54,919 nt of DNA from an uncultured Roseateles sp. (lineage in GTDB: Bacteria > Pseudomonadota > Gammaproteobacteria > Burkholderiales > Burkholderiaceae_C). Where the stretch lies: NCBI RefSeq assembly GCF_913777145.1, contig NZ_CAJYPS010000021.1:1-54919 (forward strand), written 5' to 3'. Below, in pieces: positions 1-9,990 of the stretch (positions are counted from its first letter, which is position 1; each line of letters begins with the position of its first letter). The position numbers were made by a program, and so were the translations under genes. The notes under the pieces were generated by a model. The model saw only the letters and a program-made list of their open reading frames with translations, was not told the origin of the DNA and searched no databases.

Positions 1-2
1 CT

Positions 3-446
<444 letters not shown>

Positions 447-490
447 TACCGGACCTCGGGCGCATGACGCCCGGCGGCTGAGAGGAGACC

Positions 491-525
491 GGGCCGGTCC
501 TGCACTGCAGGCCGGCCCTTTTTTT
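491..525 (+). terminator. Rho-independent terminator of aceA
   Basis: A 12-bp GC-rich stem (GGGCCGG plus CCTGC with one bulged T, pairing with GCAGG plus CCGGCCC), a three-base loop at 504-506, and seven T residues at 519-525. It ends just before the stop codon of the convergent monooxygenase gene, so it insulates aceA from the opposing cluster. Confidence 0.9.
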
Positions 526-528
526 GTG

Positions 529-1809
529 TCAGGCCGGCTGCAGCGCTTCGCCCGCCGGCTGCGCCGCGGCCGTGGCGCGCGCGGCGAGGTGCTCGACGAT
601 GAAGCGCGCATCCCGGGCCACCCCCGAGAAGCGCCCCGAGCCCCAGGTGTGCAGCCAGGGCAGGCCCACCACGTAAAGACCTGGCACCTGGGTCAGGCCG
701 CGCCGGTGCACCGGGTGGCCGCGGCCGTTGAAGATGGGGGCGTCCAGCCAGTTGAAGTCGGGCGTGAAGCCTATGCACCAGATCACCGCGGTGATGCCCG
801 AGTCGGCCAGCGACAGCGTCTCGCGCTCCTGCGCGGGCGCCCACACCGGCGCGTAGACCTGGCCGGGCGGGGCGTCCAGGCCGCGCTCGGCGATGTAGCG
901 ATCGATGGACGCGTTGATGCCGTTGTAGGTGCGGTCCGCCTGGTCCAGCGCCTCGGTCAGGCTGGGCTCGAAGCGCAGCGTGTCACCCTCCAGCGCGCGC
1001 AGCGGGCCATAGAGTTCCATGCCCTCCAGCGCGAAGCGGCGCAGGTCGATGTCGCGCCCGCCGTCGCGGCCGGTCACGTAGTGGTTGGTGTTGTCGCGCA
1101 CGCCCTCGCGCAGCGGGTGCTGTTCCACCGGCATGTCGTAGTAGCCCATGTCGGCCAGCCAGTCCACCACGTCGCGGCCGCGGTAGAAGCGCGCGCAGCG
1201 CGGCGCATCGCCCACCGCCAGCACCACCTCGCGGCCGGCCAGGTGCAGGTCTTCCGCGATCTGCGCGCCGCTCTGGCCCGCGCCCACCACCAGCACCTTG
1301 CCGGCCGGCAGCTGGGCCGGGTTGCGGTACTGCGCGGAGTGCAGCTGCATGATGTGGGCCGGCAGGCGCTCCGCGAGGCGGGGCACGATGGGCTGGTGAT
1401 AGCCGCCCGAGGCCACCACCAGCTGGTCCGCCAGCAGCTCGCCCTCGCTGGTGCTGAGGTGGAAGCCACCGTCGGGCAGCGGCCGCGCGCGCAGCACGGC
1501 CACGCCCTCGCGCAGCGGCGCGGCGACCGCCTCCTTGAAGCCGCGCAGGTAGTCCAGGATCTGCGGCTTGGTCATGAAGCCGTGCGGCTCGGCGCCCCGG
1601 TAGGGGTGGCCGGGCAGCGCGCATTGCCAGTTGGGCGTGACCAGGCAGAAGTTGTCCCAGCGCTGCTCATCCCAGACATGCAGGGCGCGGTGCTTCTCGA
1701 GCACCACATGGTCCAGCTGCTGCTGTTGCAGGAAATGGCTGACCGACAGGCCGGCCTGGCCGCCGCCGACGACGGCGACCTGATGACGGGGGAGGGGGCG
1801 AGGCGACAT
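529..1809 (-). CDS. Flavin-containing monooxygenase-like oxidoreductase of the Nit1C cluster (MSMEG_0569 type)
   Basis: A 426-residue two-dinucleotide-binding-domain flavoprotein. The FAD-binding motif VVGGGQAG lies at residues 13-20 and a second, NAD(P)H-type Rossmann motif [10 protein letters not shown] at 174-183, as in flavin-containing and Baeyer-Villiger monooxygenases. It is the last gene of a minus-strand run and lies 41 bp after the MSMEG_0570-type gene. The ATG is chosen because the protein starts right before the Rossmann strand and a purine-rich AGGAG-like stretch precedes it. Family membership (MSMEG_0569-type oxidoreductases of nitrilase clusters) follows from both sequence and context. 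The substrate is unknown; by analogy with plant and bacterial relatives it could oxidise an amine or oxime nitrogen, which is inference only. Confidence 0.9.
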   Translation of the reverse strand: MSPRPLPRHQVAVVGGGQAGLSVSHFLQQQQLDHVVLEKHRALHVWDEQRWDNFCLVTPNWQCALPGHPYRGAEPHGFMTKPQILDYLRGFKEAVAAPLREGVAVLRARPLPDGGFHLSTSEGELLADQLVVASGGYHQPIVPRLAERLPAHIMQLHSAQYRNPAQLPAGKVLVVGAGQSGAQIAEDLHLAGREVVLAVGDAPRCARFYRGRDVVDWLADMGYYDMPVEQHPLREGVRDNTNHYVTGRDGGRDIDLRRFALEGMELYGPLRALEGDTLRFEPSLTEALDQADRTYNGINASIDRYIAERGLDAPPGQVYAPVWAPAQERETLSLADSGITAVIWCIGFTPDFNWLDAPIFNGRGHPVHRRGLTQVPGLYVVGLPWLHTWGSGRFSGVARDARFIVEHLAARATAAAQPAGEALQPA

Positions 1810-1850
1810 GGCGAGCTCCTGGGGTTTGAGAGGGGCGGGTTGAGACCCGT

Positions 1851-2141
1851 TCAGGCCGGTTCGAAGGCCAGCACCCACACGCGGGCGTCCTGCTGGCCGG
1901 CAAAGCGGGCGGCGCGGGCCTCGGTGGACACCAGCTGGTCGTCCGCGCGCGAGCAGGCGAAGCCGTACTTGGCGCGCACCCGCTCGTTGGCGATCTCGGT
2001 GGCGGCGCGCACGCGGTGCACGAAGTCGTCCACCGGATAGGCCGTGTCCAGGCTGAGAAAGTCCTGGATCACCAGGGACGGCGAGTAGCAGCTGCTTTCG
2101 CTGGCATCGGGCCAGCGCACGCGGTAGTGCAGGGCGGGCAT
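1851..2141 (-). CDS. MSMEG_0570-type nitrogen-starvation response protein
   Basis: A 96-residue soluble protein, MPALHYRVRWPDASE at its start, with no membrane segment or signal peptide. The pattern (short beta-rich start W-P-D-x-S-x-x-x-CYSPS, then a helical DDFVHRVRAATEIANERV block) matches the small MSMEG_0570-type proteins found only in Nit1C-like clusters. GGAGA eight bases before the ATG supports the start. It sits 14 bp after the glycosyltransferase stop and 41 bp before the monooxygenase, so it is co-transcribed. No biochemical role is known. The family call rests on size, position and motif recall, not on an alignment. Confidence 0.8.
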   Translation of the reverse strand: MPALHYRVRWPDASESSCYSPSLVIQDFLSLDTAYPVDDFVHRVRAATEIANERVRAKYGFACSRADDQLVSTEARAARFAGQQDARVWVLAFEPA

Positions 2142-2155
2142 GGGTGGGTCTCCGT

Positions 2156-3364
2156 TCAGCAGACGGGCAGGGCCGTCTCGATGGCATGAGGGGCGTGAAG
2201 GGCCGCCAGCGTCTGGCGGTACCAGCGTTCGTGCAGCCGGGCGCTGCGCTCCCAGCTGTAGTCCCGGCACACGGCCGGCGTGTCCGTGAGGCGGGGCAGC
2301 GCGGCCGCGGTGCGCAGGCCGGCGGCGATGCTGGCCACGTCTTCCGGCTCGCACCAGGCGACGGCCTCGCAGCCGGCCAGGTGTTCGGTGAAGGGCGCGC
2401 GGCGCGACACCAGCACCGGCGTGCCGCAGGCCAGCGCCTCCAGCGCGACCAGGCCGAAGCCTTCCACCAGCGAGGGCATGGCCAGCAGCGTGGCGCGGCG
2501 CATCAGCGCGGGGATCAGCGCGTCGGGCAGCGGGCCGGTGCGCAGCACCGCCTGGCCCGGGCCCTCGTTCAGGCCCAGCGCCGCCAGCTGCTCGGCCCAG
2601 GCGCTGCGGGCGGCGCCGTGATCCATCATGCTGGCGCCGCCGGCCACCACCAGGCGGGCCTGCCGCCAGGCTGGATCGCTGGCGCGCAGCCGGCCAAAGG
2701 CCTGCAGCAGGCGCACGCTGTTCTTGCGCTCCTCCACGCCGCCCACCAGCAGGCAGACCGGGCCTGCAGTCTCGGTCAGCCCCAGCGCGGCCAGCGCCGC
2801 GGCCTCGTCCGCCTCGGGCCGGGGCTGGTAGCGCGCGAGGTTGACGCCGTTGAACATGCGCTGGGCCTCGACGCCATGCTGCTCTCGCAGCGCCTGCAGC
2901 CACAGCTGGCTCACGCAGGCCACGCCGTCGGCGGCGCGCCAGGCGCGCTCCTGCCAGCGGTTCAGCAGGTCTTCGCGGAAGTGATCCAGGTGGTGCACGG
3001 TGCGCAGCCAGGGCGTGTCCAGCAGCCCGCCGTCGCGCAGCGTGGCCAGCGCGTTGCCGCTGAGGCTGTCCTGCGCATGGATCAGGTCGTGCGCGCCGGG
3101 CTGCAGCAGCATGGGCAGGGCCCGCACCAGGCAGTTGATGCGCTGCGACACCTGGGACACGAGATCGCCCTGCAGCGTCGGCAGGCGCACCAGCTCCAGC
3201 CAGTGCGACACCGGCCGGAACATCTGCTCGCCGGGCTCGGCCGACGCGATCAGCGTGATGCGGTGGCCACGCGCGGCCAGCGCGTCGGCCAGCTCCAGCG
3301 TGTGGATCACGCCGCCGCGCGGGCGTATGGAGTGGGTCAGCAGGGCGATGCGCAGCGGCTTCAT
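2156..3364 (-). CDS. GT4-family glycosyltransferase of the Nit1C cluster (MSMEG_0565 type)
   Basis: A 402-residue GT-B glycosyltransferase. The N-terminal acceptor-side domain starts RIALLTHSIRPRGGVIHTLE with the usual glycine-rich loop; the nucleotide-sugar domain has VEERKN at 210-215 and the EGFGLVALE (E-x7-E) donor signature at 301-309. The ATG overlaps the stop of the AIR-synthase-like gene by four bases (ATGA), indicating translational coupling. The presence of a sugar transferase implies that the cluster's product, or an intermediate, may be glycosylated; donor and acceptor are unknown. It lacks a signal peptide, so it should act in the cytoplasm. Confidence 0.88.
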   Translation of the reverse strand: MKPLRIALLTHSIRPRGGVIHTLELADALAARGHRITLIASAEPGEQMFRPVSHWLELVRLPTLQGDLVSQVSQRINCLVRALPMLLQPGAHDLIHAQDSLSGNALATLRDGGLLDTPWLRTVHHLDHFREDLLNRWQERAWRAADGVACVSQLWLQALREQHGVEAQRMFNGVNLARYQPRPEADEAAALAALGLTETAGPVCLLVGGVEERKNSVRLLQAFGRLRASDPAWRQARLVVAGGASMMDHGAARSAWAEQLAALGLNEGPGQAVLRTGPLPDALIPALMRRATLLAMPSLVEGFGLVALEALACGTPVLVSRRAPFTEHLAGCEAVAWCEPEDVASIAAGLRTAAALPRLTDTPAVCRDYSWERSARLHERWYRQTLAALHAPHAIETALPVC

Positions 3365-4368
3365 GCGGCCTCCTGCTGGGCCACGGGCGCGGCGCCTATG
3401 AAGGGCTCGGTGGTCAGGTCCCACAGGCCGGCCTGCTCGCCGTGCAGGCGCAGGCTCAGCTGCCGGCTGCCGTCCACGCTGCCGACGTCGGCGCAGCTCA
3501 GGCCGCGCGCGGTGAAGCGCGCCTGTACCGCCGCCGCCTGGGCCGCCGGCACGCTCAGCACGAAGCCATAGCTCGGGAAGGCGCTGAGCCAGCGCAGCAG
3601 CGTGGCGTCATCGTCCAGCGTGCCGGCCGGCATGGGCAGCTGCGCCAGATCCACGCAGGCGCCCACGCCCGAGCATTCCAGCAGCATCAGCAGGCTGCCC
3701 AGCACGCCGGCCATGCTGATGTCCTTGCCGGCGCGACACAGGCCGTCCTCGGCGAGCTGGGGTAGCAGCGCCAGGTCGTCGCGCAGGCGTGCGGGCGGCG
3801 CGCTGGTGGACGCGTTCCAGAACGGCTGCTCGCCCTGCCAGGCGCCGCGCAGGTCCAAGGCCACCAGCAGCCGGTCGCCGATGCGGGCGTCGAAACTCGT
3901 GATCAGCTGGCGCGCATGGCCCAGCACCGCGACCGCGAGCTGGCCTTGCGCCGCCCGCAGATTGCTGTGGCCGCCCAGCAGCGGCACGCCGTAGCGTTCG
4001 GCCGCTGCGCGCAGGCCGGCCAGCAGCTCTCCGGCCTGGGCGCTGTCGCGCGCCCACAGCGCATCCACCACGCCCGCGGCACGGCCGCCCATGGCCGCGA
4101 TGTCGCTGAGGTTGACCATCACCGCGCTGTAGCCGGCGAACCAGGGCTGGCTGCTGACGAAGTCCGGCACCAGGCCCTCGATCGCCAGCAACTGGTAGCC
4201 GGCGCCCTGTGCGCCACCCGGCAGTGGCAGCACCGCGCAGTCGTCCCCATTGGGCACGCCCGCGGGCGCGGCCGGGTCCAGCCGGGCCAGCACGGCCGCG
4301 ATGTCGCGCTTGTGCGCAAAGCCGCGGCTGGCGCGTAGCGCCTGGGTCAGGTCTTGCAGGCGGCTCAT
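3361..4368 (-). CDS. AIR synthase (PurM/ThiL-like) related protein, Sll0787 type
   Basis: A 335-residue protein with the PurM/ThiL/HypE fold: an N-terminal ATP-binding part with NGDDCAVLPL, the dimer-strand block YSAVMVNLSDIAAMGG, and a C-terminal domain with AGKDISMAGVLGSLLMLLE. PurM-fold enzymes use ATP to activate an oxygen of a substrate, so an ATP-dependent activation step is expected, with unknown substrate. Both ends overlap neighbours by four bases (ATGA): its start with the GNAT stop and its stop with the glycosyltransferase start. In other genomes this domain and the GNAT domain are reported fused, which would fit the tight overlap seen here. It is too divergent to be purine-pathway PurM. 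Confidence 0.85.
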   Translation of the reverse strand: MSRLQDLTQALRASRGFAHKRDIAAVLARLDPAAPAGVPNGDDCAVLPLPGGAQGAGYQLLAIEGLVPDFVSSQPWFAGYSAVMVNLSDIAAMGGRAAGVVDALWARDSAQAGELLAGLRAAAERYGVPLLGGHSNLRAAQGQLAVAVLGHARQLITSFDARIGDRLLVALDLRGAWQGEQPFWNASTSAPPARLRDDLALLPQLAEDGLCRAGKDISMAGVLGSLLMLLECSGVGACVDLAQLPMPAGTLDDDATLLRWLSAFPSYGFVLSVPAAQAAAVQARFTARGLSCADVGSVDGSRQLSLRLHGEQAGLWDLTTEPFIGAAPVAQQEAA

Positions 4369-4952
4369 GCGCGTTCTCCGGCGATCACGAAGCCCGCGTA
4401 GGGCGTGTGGCAGGCGGGGTAGTGGGCCAGGTCGGCCTGCATCAGCCCGTGCGGCAGGCCGTGCAGCAGCTGCTGGTCCAGCAGCTGCCAGTGCAGGCGC
4501 TGGAACAGCGGGATGTTCTGCGCCTGCACATGGGCCAGAAAGCTTTCGCAGCCCAGCGCGTGGGCGCTGCAGACCGCCAGGCGTATCAGCTGGCTGCCCA
4601 GCCCGCGGTGCTGGCGCCAGCCCGGCGCCACCGCCAGCCGCGAGCCCCACCACAGGCCCGGCGCGGCCTCGTGAATGCGCACCGTGCCGATCAGCTCGTC
4701 CGCCTCGCCGGCGATGCAGGACAGCGCCACCAGCGTCTGCACGCTGGCCGAGCCGCGGTCCACGTCGTCGGTGTCGTCTTGCGCGAACAGGCGCTGCTCC
4801 GTGCAGAACACCTGGCGGCGCAGCGCGCGCGCCTGGGCCTGCATCCAGGGGTTGCTGGCCCACTGGATGCGGAACTCGCGCGGGCTGAAGCCCGGGTCCA
4901 GGTCGCACAGTGCCCAGGGGGCGGTGCTGGCTGAGGTGTGCAGCGTGGGCAT
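4365..4952 (-). CDS. GNAT-family N-acetyltransferase of the Nit1C cluster (MSMEG_0567/Sll0786 type)
   Basis: A 195-residue GNAT-fold protein. The acetyl-CoA pyrophosphate loop is represented by LAVAPGWRQHRGLGSQLIRLAV, and the segment before it (GTVRIHEAAPGLWWGSRLAV) forms the usual beta 4 strand. An N-terminal tail of about 25 residues precedes the fold. The ATG has GGGAG seven bases upstream. The gene follows the radical SAM gene by 16 bp and overlaps the AIR-synthase-like gene. It should transfer an acyl group to an amine of a pathway intermediate or protein; the target is unknown. Homologues are known as nitrogen-starvation N-acetyltransferases from cyanobacterial and mycobacterial clusters. 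Confidence 0.87.
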   Translation of the reverse strand: MPTLHTSASTAPWALCDLDPGFSPREFRIQWASNPWMQAQARALRRQVFCTEQRLFAQDDTDDVDRGSASVQTLVALSCIAGEADELIGTVRIHEAAPGLWWGSRLAVAPGWRQHRGLGSQLIRLAVCSAHALGCESFLAHVQAQNIPLFQRLHWQLLDQQLLHGLPHGLMQADLAHYPACHTPYAGFVIAGERA

Positions 4953-4968
4953 GGGAGGCTCCCGAGGG

Positions 4969-6097
4969 TCAGGCCGCGGTTTCGTAGCGCGACAGCGTGG
5001 AGCAGGCCGCGCAGCGGCCGCAGCCGGCCTTGATGTCGCTGGAGCGCAGGCCGGCCTGGGCCACCAGCGCGCCCAGCGGTTCCAGCACCGAGCGCATGAA
5101 GGCGGCGCTGGGGGCCGGGTGGTCTTCCAGCGGCGTGCCGCTGATGGGCACGAAGGGCACGACGAAGGGGTAGACGCCCAGGTCCAGCAGCCGCCGGCTG
5201 GTGGCCAGCAGCGTGTCGGCGTCGTCGCCCAGGCCGGCCAGCAGGTAGGTGCTGACCTGACCCCGCCCGAACACCGCGACGGCGGCCTCGAAGGCCTCCC
5301 AGTAACGGCTCATGGGCACCTCGGACTTGCCCGGCAGCAGCTGGCGGCGCAGCGGCTCGCCCACCACCTCCAGGTGCATGCCCAGCGTGTCCACGCCGGC
5401 ATCCTTGAGGCGCTGGAACCACGCGTCGGTGTCGGGCGGCTCGCACTGGGCCTGCAGCGGCAGGTCCACGGCGGCGCGCACCGCGGCGGCGCTCTCGCAG
5501 AGGATCTGCGCGCCGCGGTCCGGCGTGGGCGGCGTGCCGGTGGTCATCACCATGTGGCGCACGCCGTCCAGCTCGACCGCGGCCTTGGCGACCTCGGCCA
5601 GCTGGGCCGGCGTCTTGCGGGCGATGGTGCGGCCCGCCGCCAGCGACTGGCCGATCGCGCAAAAGCGGCAGGCCTTGCGGCGGCTCTCGTAGCGTATGCA
5701 GGTCTGCAGCACCGTGGTGGCCAGCACGTCGGCGCCATGCAGCGTGGCGATCTGCGAATAGGGCAGGCCGTCGGTGGTGCTGAGGCCGTAGAAGCGCGGC
5801 TGGCGCGGGAAGCTGACGCTGGCGATGGGGATGCTGTCGCGGCGCAGCAGGCTGCGGCCGTCCGGCCCCGGTGCATCGGCGACGAAGGGCGAGCTGAACG
5901 CGCTGCCGGTGTGCACCGGCACCATCACGGTGACGCCGTCCACCGTGACCGCCTTGTGGTCGGACGGCCCCGCGCCGCCGCGCCGGCTAGCGGCGCCGGC
6001 GCCGGGATCCTGCAGGCGCAGGCCCAGGGTCTGCAGCTCGGTCATCAGCGCGCGGGCATCGGCCGGGGCCGGTCGCGCCGCGACGGGCAGGTCGAGT

Positions 6098-6105
<8 letters not shown>
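4969..6105 (-). CDS. Radical SAM protein of the Nit1C cluster (MSMEG_0568 type)
   Basis: A 378-residue radical SAM protein with an unusual cluster motif: Cys136, Cys146 and Cys149 (C-x9-C-x2-C) instead of C-x3-C-x2-C, followed by the TIM-barrel-like blocks [13 protein letters not shown] and [14 protein letters not shown] second cysteine group, Cys362, Cys365 and Cys368 near the C-terminus, could hold an auxiliary Fe-S cluster. The ATG at 6105 is preferred over one 15 bases upstream because GGAG lies nine bases before it; either way the gene overlaps the 3' end of the nitrilase gene. It would perform radical chemistry on an unknown substrate in the cytoplasm. Confidence 0.9.
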
Positions 6106-7096
<991 letters not shown>

Positions 7097-7164
7097 GCGA
7101 ATCCCCCAACACAACCGCAACCCAACCCAGCGGAGCCCGAGGATCCGGCTCCGCCGGTCCGTTG

Positions 7165-7206
7165 GGCTCGCCCCCTTGAGGGGGCGCGCGAAGCGCGTAG
7201 GGGGTG
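7165..7206. repeat. REP-like double hairpin between the first two Nit1C genes
   Basis: Two adjoining perfect stems: CGCCCCCT/AGGGGGCG at 7169-7176 and 7179-7186, then CGCGC/GCGCG at 7185-7189 and 7193-7197 around a GAA loop, flanked by a GGGC...GGGGGTGGGCC outer pairing. No T run follows on either strand. The composition resembles small dispersed palindromic elements common in Comamonadaceae genomes. I found no second copy in this window. Confidence 0.55.
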
Positions 7207-7211
7207 GGCCA

Positions 7212-7694
7212 TTACAGCGTCCAGGTGTCCAAAATGAAGGCGCCGGCCTTGCGGTGCAGCAGCACCAGGTCCAGCACATCCAGCGGGTTGATGGGGCGTA
7301 TGCCCTCGATCAGCGCGCCCTCGCCGTGGCCATACAGCGCCTGCAGCGCGAAGCGGCAGGCGTAGACCTTGCCGCCCTCGGCGATGAACTTGGTGATCTG
7401 GTCGTTGAAGTTCTGATGGCCGGGGAAGGCCGCGTCGCCCAGCTTGGGGAAGCCGCGCTTCACGCCCAGCGTGACGCCCGGGCCGTACAGCAGCACCGAG
7501 GTCTCGAAGCCCTTGCGCTGCAGCCGGGTGGCCTGCAGCAGGTTCACGAAGCCGATGGAGCCCTCGAAGGCGACGGTGTGGAAGGTCACCAACGCCTTCT
7601 CGCCGGGCTCGGCCTTCACGTCCTCGAAGACCTTTTCTTCGTAGTCGACCAGGAAGTCGCCGGTCTGGTGGGCGGGGTGGGTCACTTGGGGCAT
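7212..7694 (-). CDS. MSMEG_0572/Sll0783-type nitrogen-starvation response protein (DsrE-like fold)
   Basis: A 160-residue soluble protein, the first gene of the Nit1C cluster. Its pattern, [22 protein letters not shown] followed by [17 protein letters not shown] and [16 protein letters not shown], looks like a DsrE/DsrF-type alpha-beta fold with one cysteine in the usual position. AGGAGA six bases before the ATG is the best ribosome-binding site of the cluster, so it may be the most strongly made product. It lies head-to-head with the MocR regulator across a 319-bp gap. Homologues rise on nitrogen starvation in cyanobacteria; the molecular role is unknown. Confidence 0.87.
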   Translation of the reverse strand: MPQVTHPAHQTGDFLVDYEEKVFEDVKAEPGEKALVTFHTVAFEGSIGFVNLLQATRLQRKGFETSVLLYGPGVTLGVKRGFPKLGDAAFPGHQNFNDQITKFIAEGGKVYACRFALQALYGHGEGALIEGIRPINPLDVLDLVLLHRKAGAFILDTWTL

Positions 7695-8013
7695 GGAAAT
7701 CTCCTGTGGCGGTGGTCGGTAGGGCCGGGGCTTGCATGTCCGGTTGCCGGGTTCTTTGCGACGACCGTGCCAGTGGCCGCGCGGGCCATGCCATCAACAT
7801 GCGATCAAAGGGGCGTCGTTGATCGCAGGCCGGCGAGGGCGTCCCGCGCGCCCGGCGGCGCCATGCACCAGCACGGACCGCGGCGATGCAATCAATGCAC
7901 CCGATCAATGGAGGGCGTGCACCGCGGTGCATGCGCCGTTCGGGCACCGGCGGCGCGTGCAGCAGGCACACTGGAGTGCATCCCGCCGCCCGCCCGCCAG
8001 CGCCCGCCGCCCC
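7695..8013. promoter_or_regulatory. Divergent control region between the Nit1C cluster and its MocR regulator
   Basis: A 319-bp gap with no gene of its own. It holds five ATCAA boxes: on the plus strand at 7793-7797, 7804-7808, 7891-7895 and 7904-7908, and inverted at 7819-7823. Two of them form the perfect inverted repeat GCGATCAA (7801-7808) and TTGATCGC (7819-7826) with a 10-bp spacer. A separate perfect 14-bp palindrome, TGCACCGCGGTGCA, lies at 7918-7931. MocR/PdxR-type regulators bind mixed direct and inverted repeats in such divergent gaps, so these are the likely operators. I could not place convincing -35/-10 pairs. Confidence 0.65.
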
Positions 8014-9405
8014 ATGCCCTTCACCCACTGGATTCCCCGCCTGCGCAGCAGCAGCCTGCCGGCCTATCTGCAGATCCCGGAGCTGATCGCCGAGGACCTG
8101 CAGCAGGGCCGGCTGTCACCGCGCGAGCGCCTGCCGCCGCTGCGTGACCTGGCCGGCCTGCTGAACCTGAACTACACGACCGTGGTGCGCGGCTTCGCCG
8201 AGGCGCGCGACCGCGGGCTGATCGCGTCGCGACCGGGCCTGGGCTCCTATGTGCGCGGCTCCTTCATCGGCCTGCCGCTGCGGGCGGGCACCGGCGCCGA
8301 GATGACCATGAACCTGCCGCCGGAGATCGAGGCCCATCCGGCGCTGCAGCGCCTGCTGGGCAGCGCGGCCGAGGCGATAGCCGGCGCCACGCTGCACGAC
8401 CTGATGCGCTACCAGGATTTCGGCGGCACGCCGCATGACCGCGCGTTGGCCGCCGCCTGGATGGCGCAATGGCTGCCCGAGGCCAGGGCCGAGCGCCTGC
8501 TGGTGGCGCCGGGCATACACAGCGTGCTGCTGGCGCTGGTGTCGCTGCTGGTGCGCCCGGGCCAGAGCCTGTGCGTGGAGAGCATGGCCTACCCGGGCAT
8601 CAAAGCCATCGCCGCGCAGCTGGGCGTGCAGTTGCTGCCGCTGGCCATGGACGAGCAGGGGCTGGTGCCCGAGGCGCTGGAGGCCGCCTGCAAGAGCACG
8701 GCGGTGGGCGCGCTCTACCTGTGCCCCAATCTGCACAACCCCATGACCGCTAGCCTGCCCATCAAGCGGCGCGAGCAGATCGCCGACATCGCGCTGCGCT
8801 ACAGCCTGCCTTTCATCGAGGACGACGCCTACGGCATGCTGCCGCTGGCCGCGCCGCCGCCGCTGAGCGACTACGCGCCGGCGCTGGGCTACTACGTCAG
8901 CGGCCTGTCCAAGTGGCTGGGCGCGGGCCTGCGCGTGGCCTATGTGGTGGCGCCGGGCCCGGCGGCCCACCAGCGCCTGGCCGGCGCGCTGCGCGCCACC
9001 ACGGTGATGGCCTCGCCCTTCGTCAATGCGGTGGTGGCCCACTGGCTGGAGCAGGGGCAGGGGGCCGAGGTGCTGGATGCGGTGCGCGAGGAATGCAGCT
9101 GGCGCAGCGCCTTGCTGCGCGAGCGCCTGGGGCCGCTGGGGGTGCGCACCCATGCGCAGGGCTTTCATGCCTGGCTGCCCATGCCGGCCTGCGTGCCGGC
9201 CGGTGCGGCCAGCGAGATCGCCGCCGAGCTGCGCACGCTGGGCGTGGCCGCGGTGGCCGGCAGCGCGTTCTCCACCGACCGCCAGCCGCCCGAGGGCCTG
9301 CGCCTGTGCCTGGGGGGCGGTCTCACGCGCGACGATTGCGGGCGCGCACTGCAGGCGGTGCAGCAGGCACTGGACCAGGCCTGCCAGCGCGCGGTCCAGG
9401 CCTGA
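8014..9405 (+). CDS. MocR-family regulator (GntR-type HTH plus aminotransferase-fold domain)
   Basis: A 463-residue transcription factor. Residues about 15-80 are a GntR winged helix (LPAYLQIPELIAEDLQQG, then LPPLRDLAGLLNLNYTTVVR and a wing with RPGLGSYV). Residues about 95-455 have the fold-type I aminotransferase shape, with the PLP-binding lysine at Lys300 in SGLSKWLGAGLR. PLP and an amine-type ligand are therefore expected as effectors. The ATG is chosen because the HTH begins a few residues later; no clear ribosome-binding site precedes it, so the message may be leaderless. Its position, divergent from the Nit1C cluster, suggests it controls that cluster and itself. Confidence 0.93.
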   Translation: MPFTHWIPRLRSSSLPAYLQIPELIAEDLQQGRLSPRERLPPLRDLAGLLNLNYTTVVRGFAEARDRGLIASRPGLGSYVRGSFIGLPLRAGTGAEMTMNLPPEIEAHPALQRLLGSAAEAIAGATLHDLMRYQDFGGTPHDRALAAAWMAQWLPEARAERLLVAPGIHSVLLALVSLLVRPGQSLCVESMAYPGIKAIAAQLGVQLLPLAMDEQGLVPEALEAACKSTAVGALYLCPNLHNPMTASLPIKRREQIADIALRYSLPFIEDDAYGMLPLAAPPPLSDYAPALGYYVSGLSKWLGAGLRVAYVVAPGPAAHQRLAGALRATTVMASPFVNAVVAHWLEQGQGAEVLDAVREECSWRSALLRERLGPLGVRTHAQGFHAWLPMPACVPAGAASEIAAELRTLGVAAVAGSAFSTDRQPPEGLRLCLGGGLTRDDCGRALQAVQQALDQACQRAVQA

Positions 9406-9413
9406 GGCCGGCC

Positions 9414-9446
9414 GCCAAAAACAAAGGCCCGGACAAGCCGGGCCTT
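9414..9446 (-). terminator. Terminator of the PEP-CTERM gene, possibly bidirectional
   Basis: A perfect 9-bp stem, AAGGCCCGG (9424-9432) with CCGGGCCTT (9438-9446). Read on the minus strand it is followed by a T-rich tail (TTTGTTTTT). On the plus strand only two T residues follow, so it is best placed as the end of the PEP-CTERM transcript and a weaker stop for the MocR gene. Confidence 0.7.
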
Positions 9447-9465
9447 GGCGAGGACGGGAGGGCGT

Positions 9466-9990
9466 TCAGCCCATGTGCCGCTGGCGGCGGCGCACGCCCA
9501 GGCCCACGGCGGCCAGGCCCAGCGCCATCAGCGCATAGGTCTCGGGCTCAGGCACCGGGGTCACGGTGGTCGTGTAGCTGCCCAGGTCGGTGTTGTTGAA
9601 GGCGGTGCTGACCACGGTGTAGACCGCGCCCGCCGTCAGCGTGTAGCTGAAGGCGGAGTAGTTCACGCCGGGCACATCGTCATTCAGCGCCACCAGATTG
9701 GTCAGCGGTGAGCTCGGATCGAAGCTGCCCGCGTACAGCAGCAGGAAGGTGTCCACCGTGGAGCCCGCCCCTGGCGCCATCTTGAACTCGTAGCTGCCGC
9801 CTGCGGCGCCCAGAAACGAGAACGTGTCGTAGTGCACCGCCGTGCCCACACCCGACAGCGACGTCAGCGTGAACGGCCGGTTGAAGGTGGCATCGGTCGA
9901 GGTCAGCGCGCCGGTGATCGTGAAAGTGTCGGCCTGAGCCGCACCTGCCACCAACCAGGCGGCTGCGGCCGCCAGCAAGGACAACTTCAT
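9466..9990 (-). CDS. PEP-CTERM sorted exported protein
   Basis: A 174-residue exported protein. It has a signal peptide (MKLSLLAAAAAWLVAGAAQA), a beta-rich middle with threonine-rich strands resembling pre-peptidase C-terminal or FxDxF-type domains, and a C-terminal PEP-CTERM tail: VPEPETYALMALGLAAVGLG followed by the basic end RRRQRHMG. Such tails are recognised and cleaved by exosortase in bacteria that make exopolysaccharide. GGAGGG before the ATG gives a strong start. The substrate or ligand of the mature domain is unknown. No exosortase gene is in the window, so the sorting machinery must be elsewhere in the genome. Confidence 0.92.
   Translation of the reverse strand: MKLSLLAAAAAWLVAGAAQADTFTITGALTSTDATFNRPFTLTSLSGVGTAVHYDTFSFLGAAGGSYEFKMAPGAGSTVDTFLLLYAGSFDPSSPLTNLVALNDDVPGVNYSAFSYTLTAGAVYTVVSTAFNNTDLGSYTTTVTPVPEPETYALMALGLAAVGLGVRRRQRHMG

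Noticed and set aside
7097..7279. An upstream extension of the nitrilase reading frame by 61 codons
   Set aside because: The extra residues are Trp/Cys/Arg-rich and overlap the hairpin element and the end of the preceding gene; the ATG at 7096 has a good ribosome-binding site and fits the family start.
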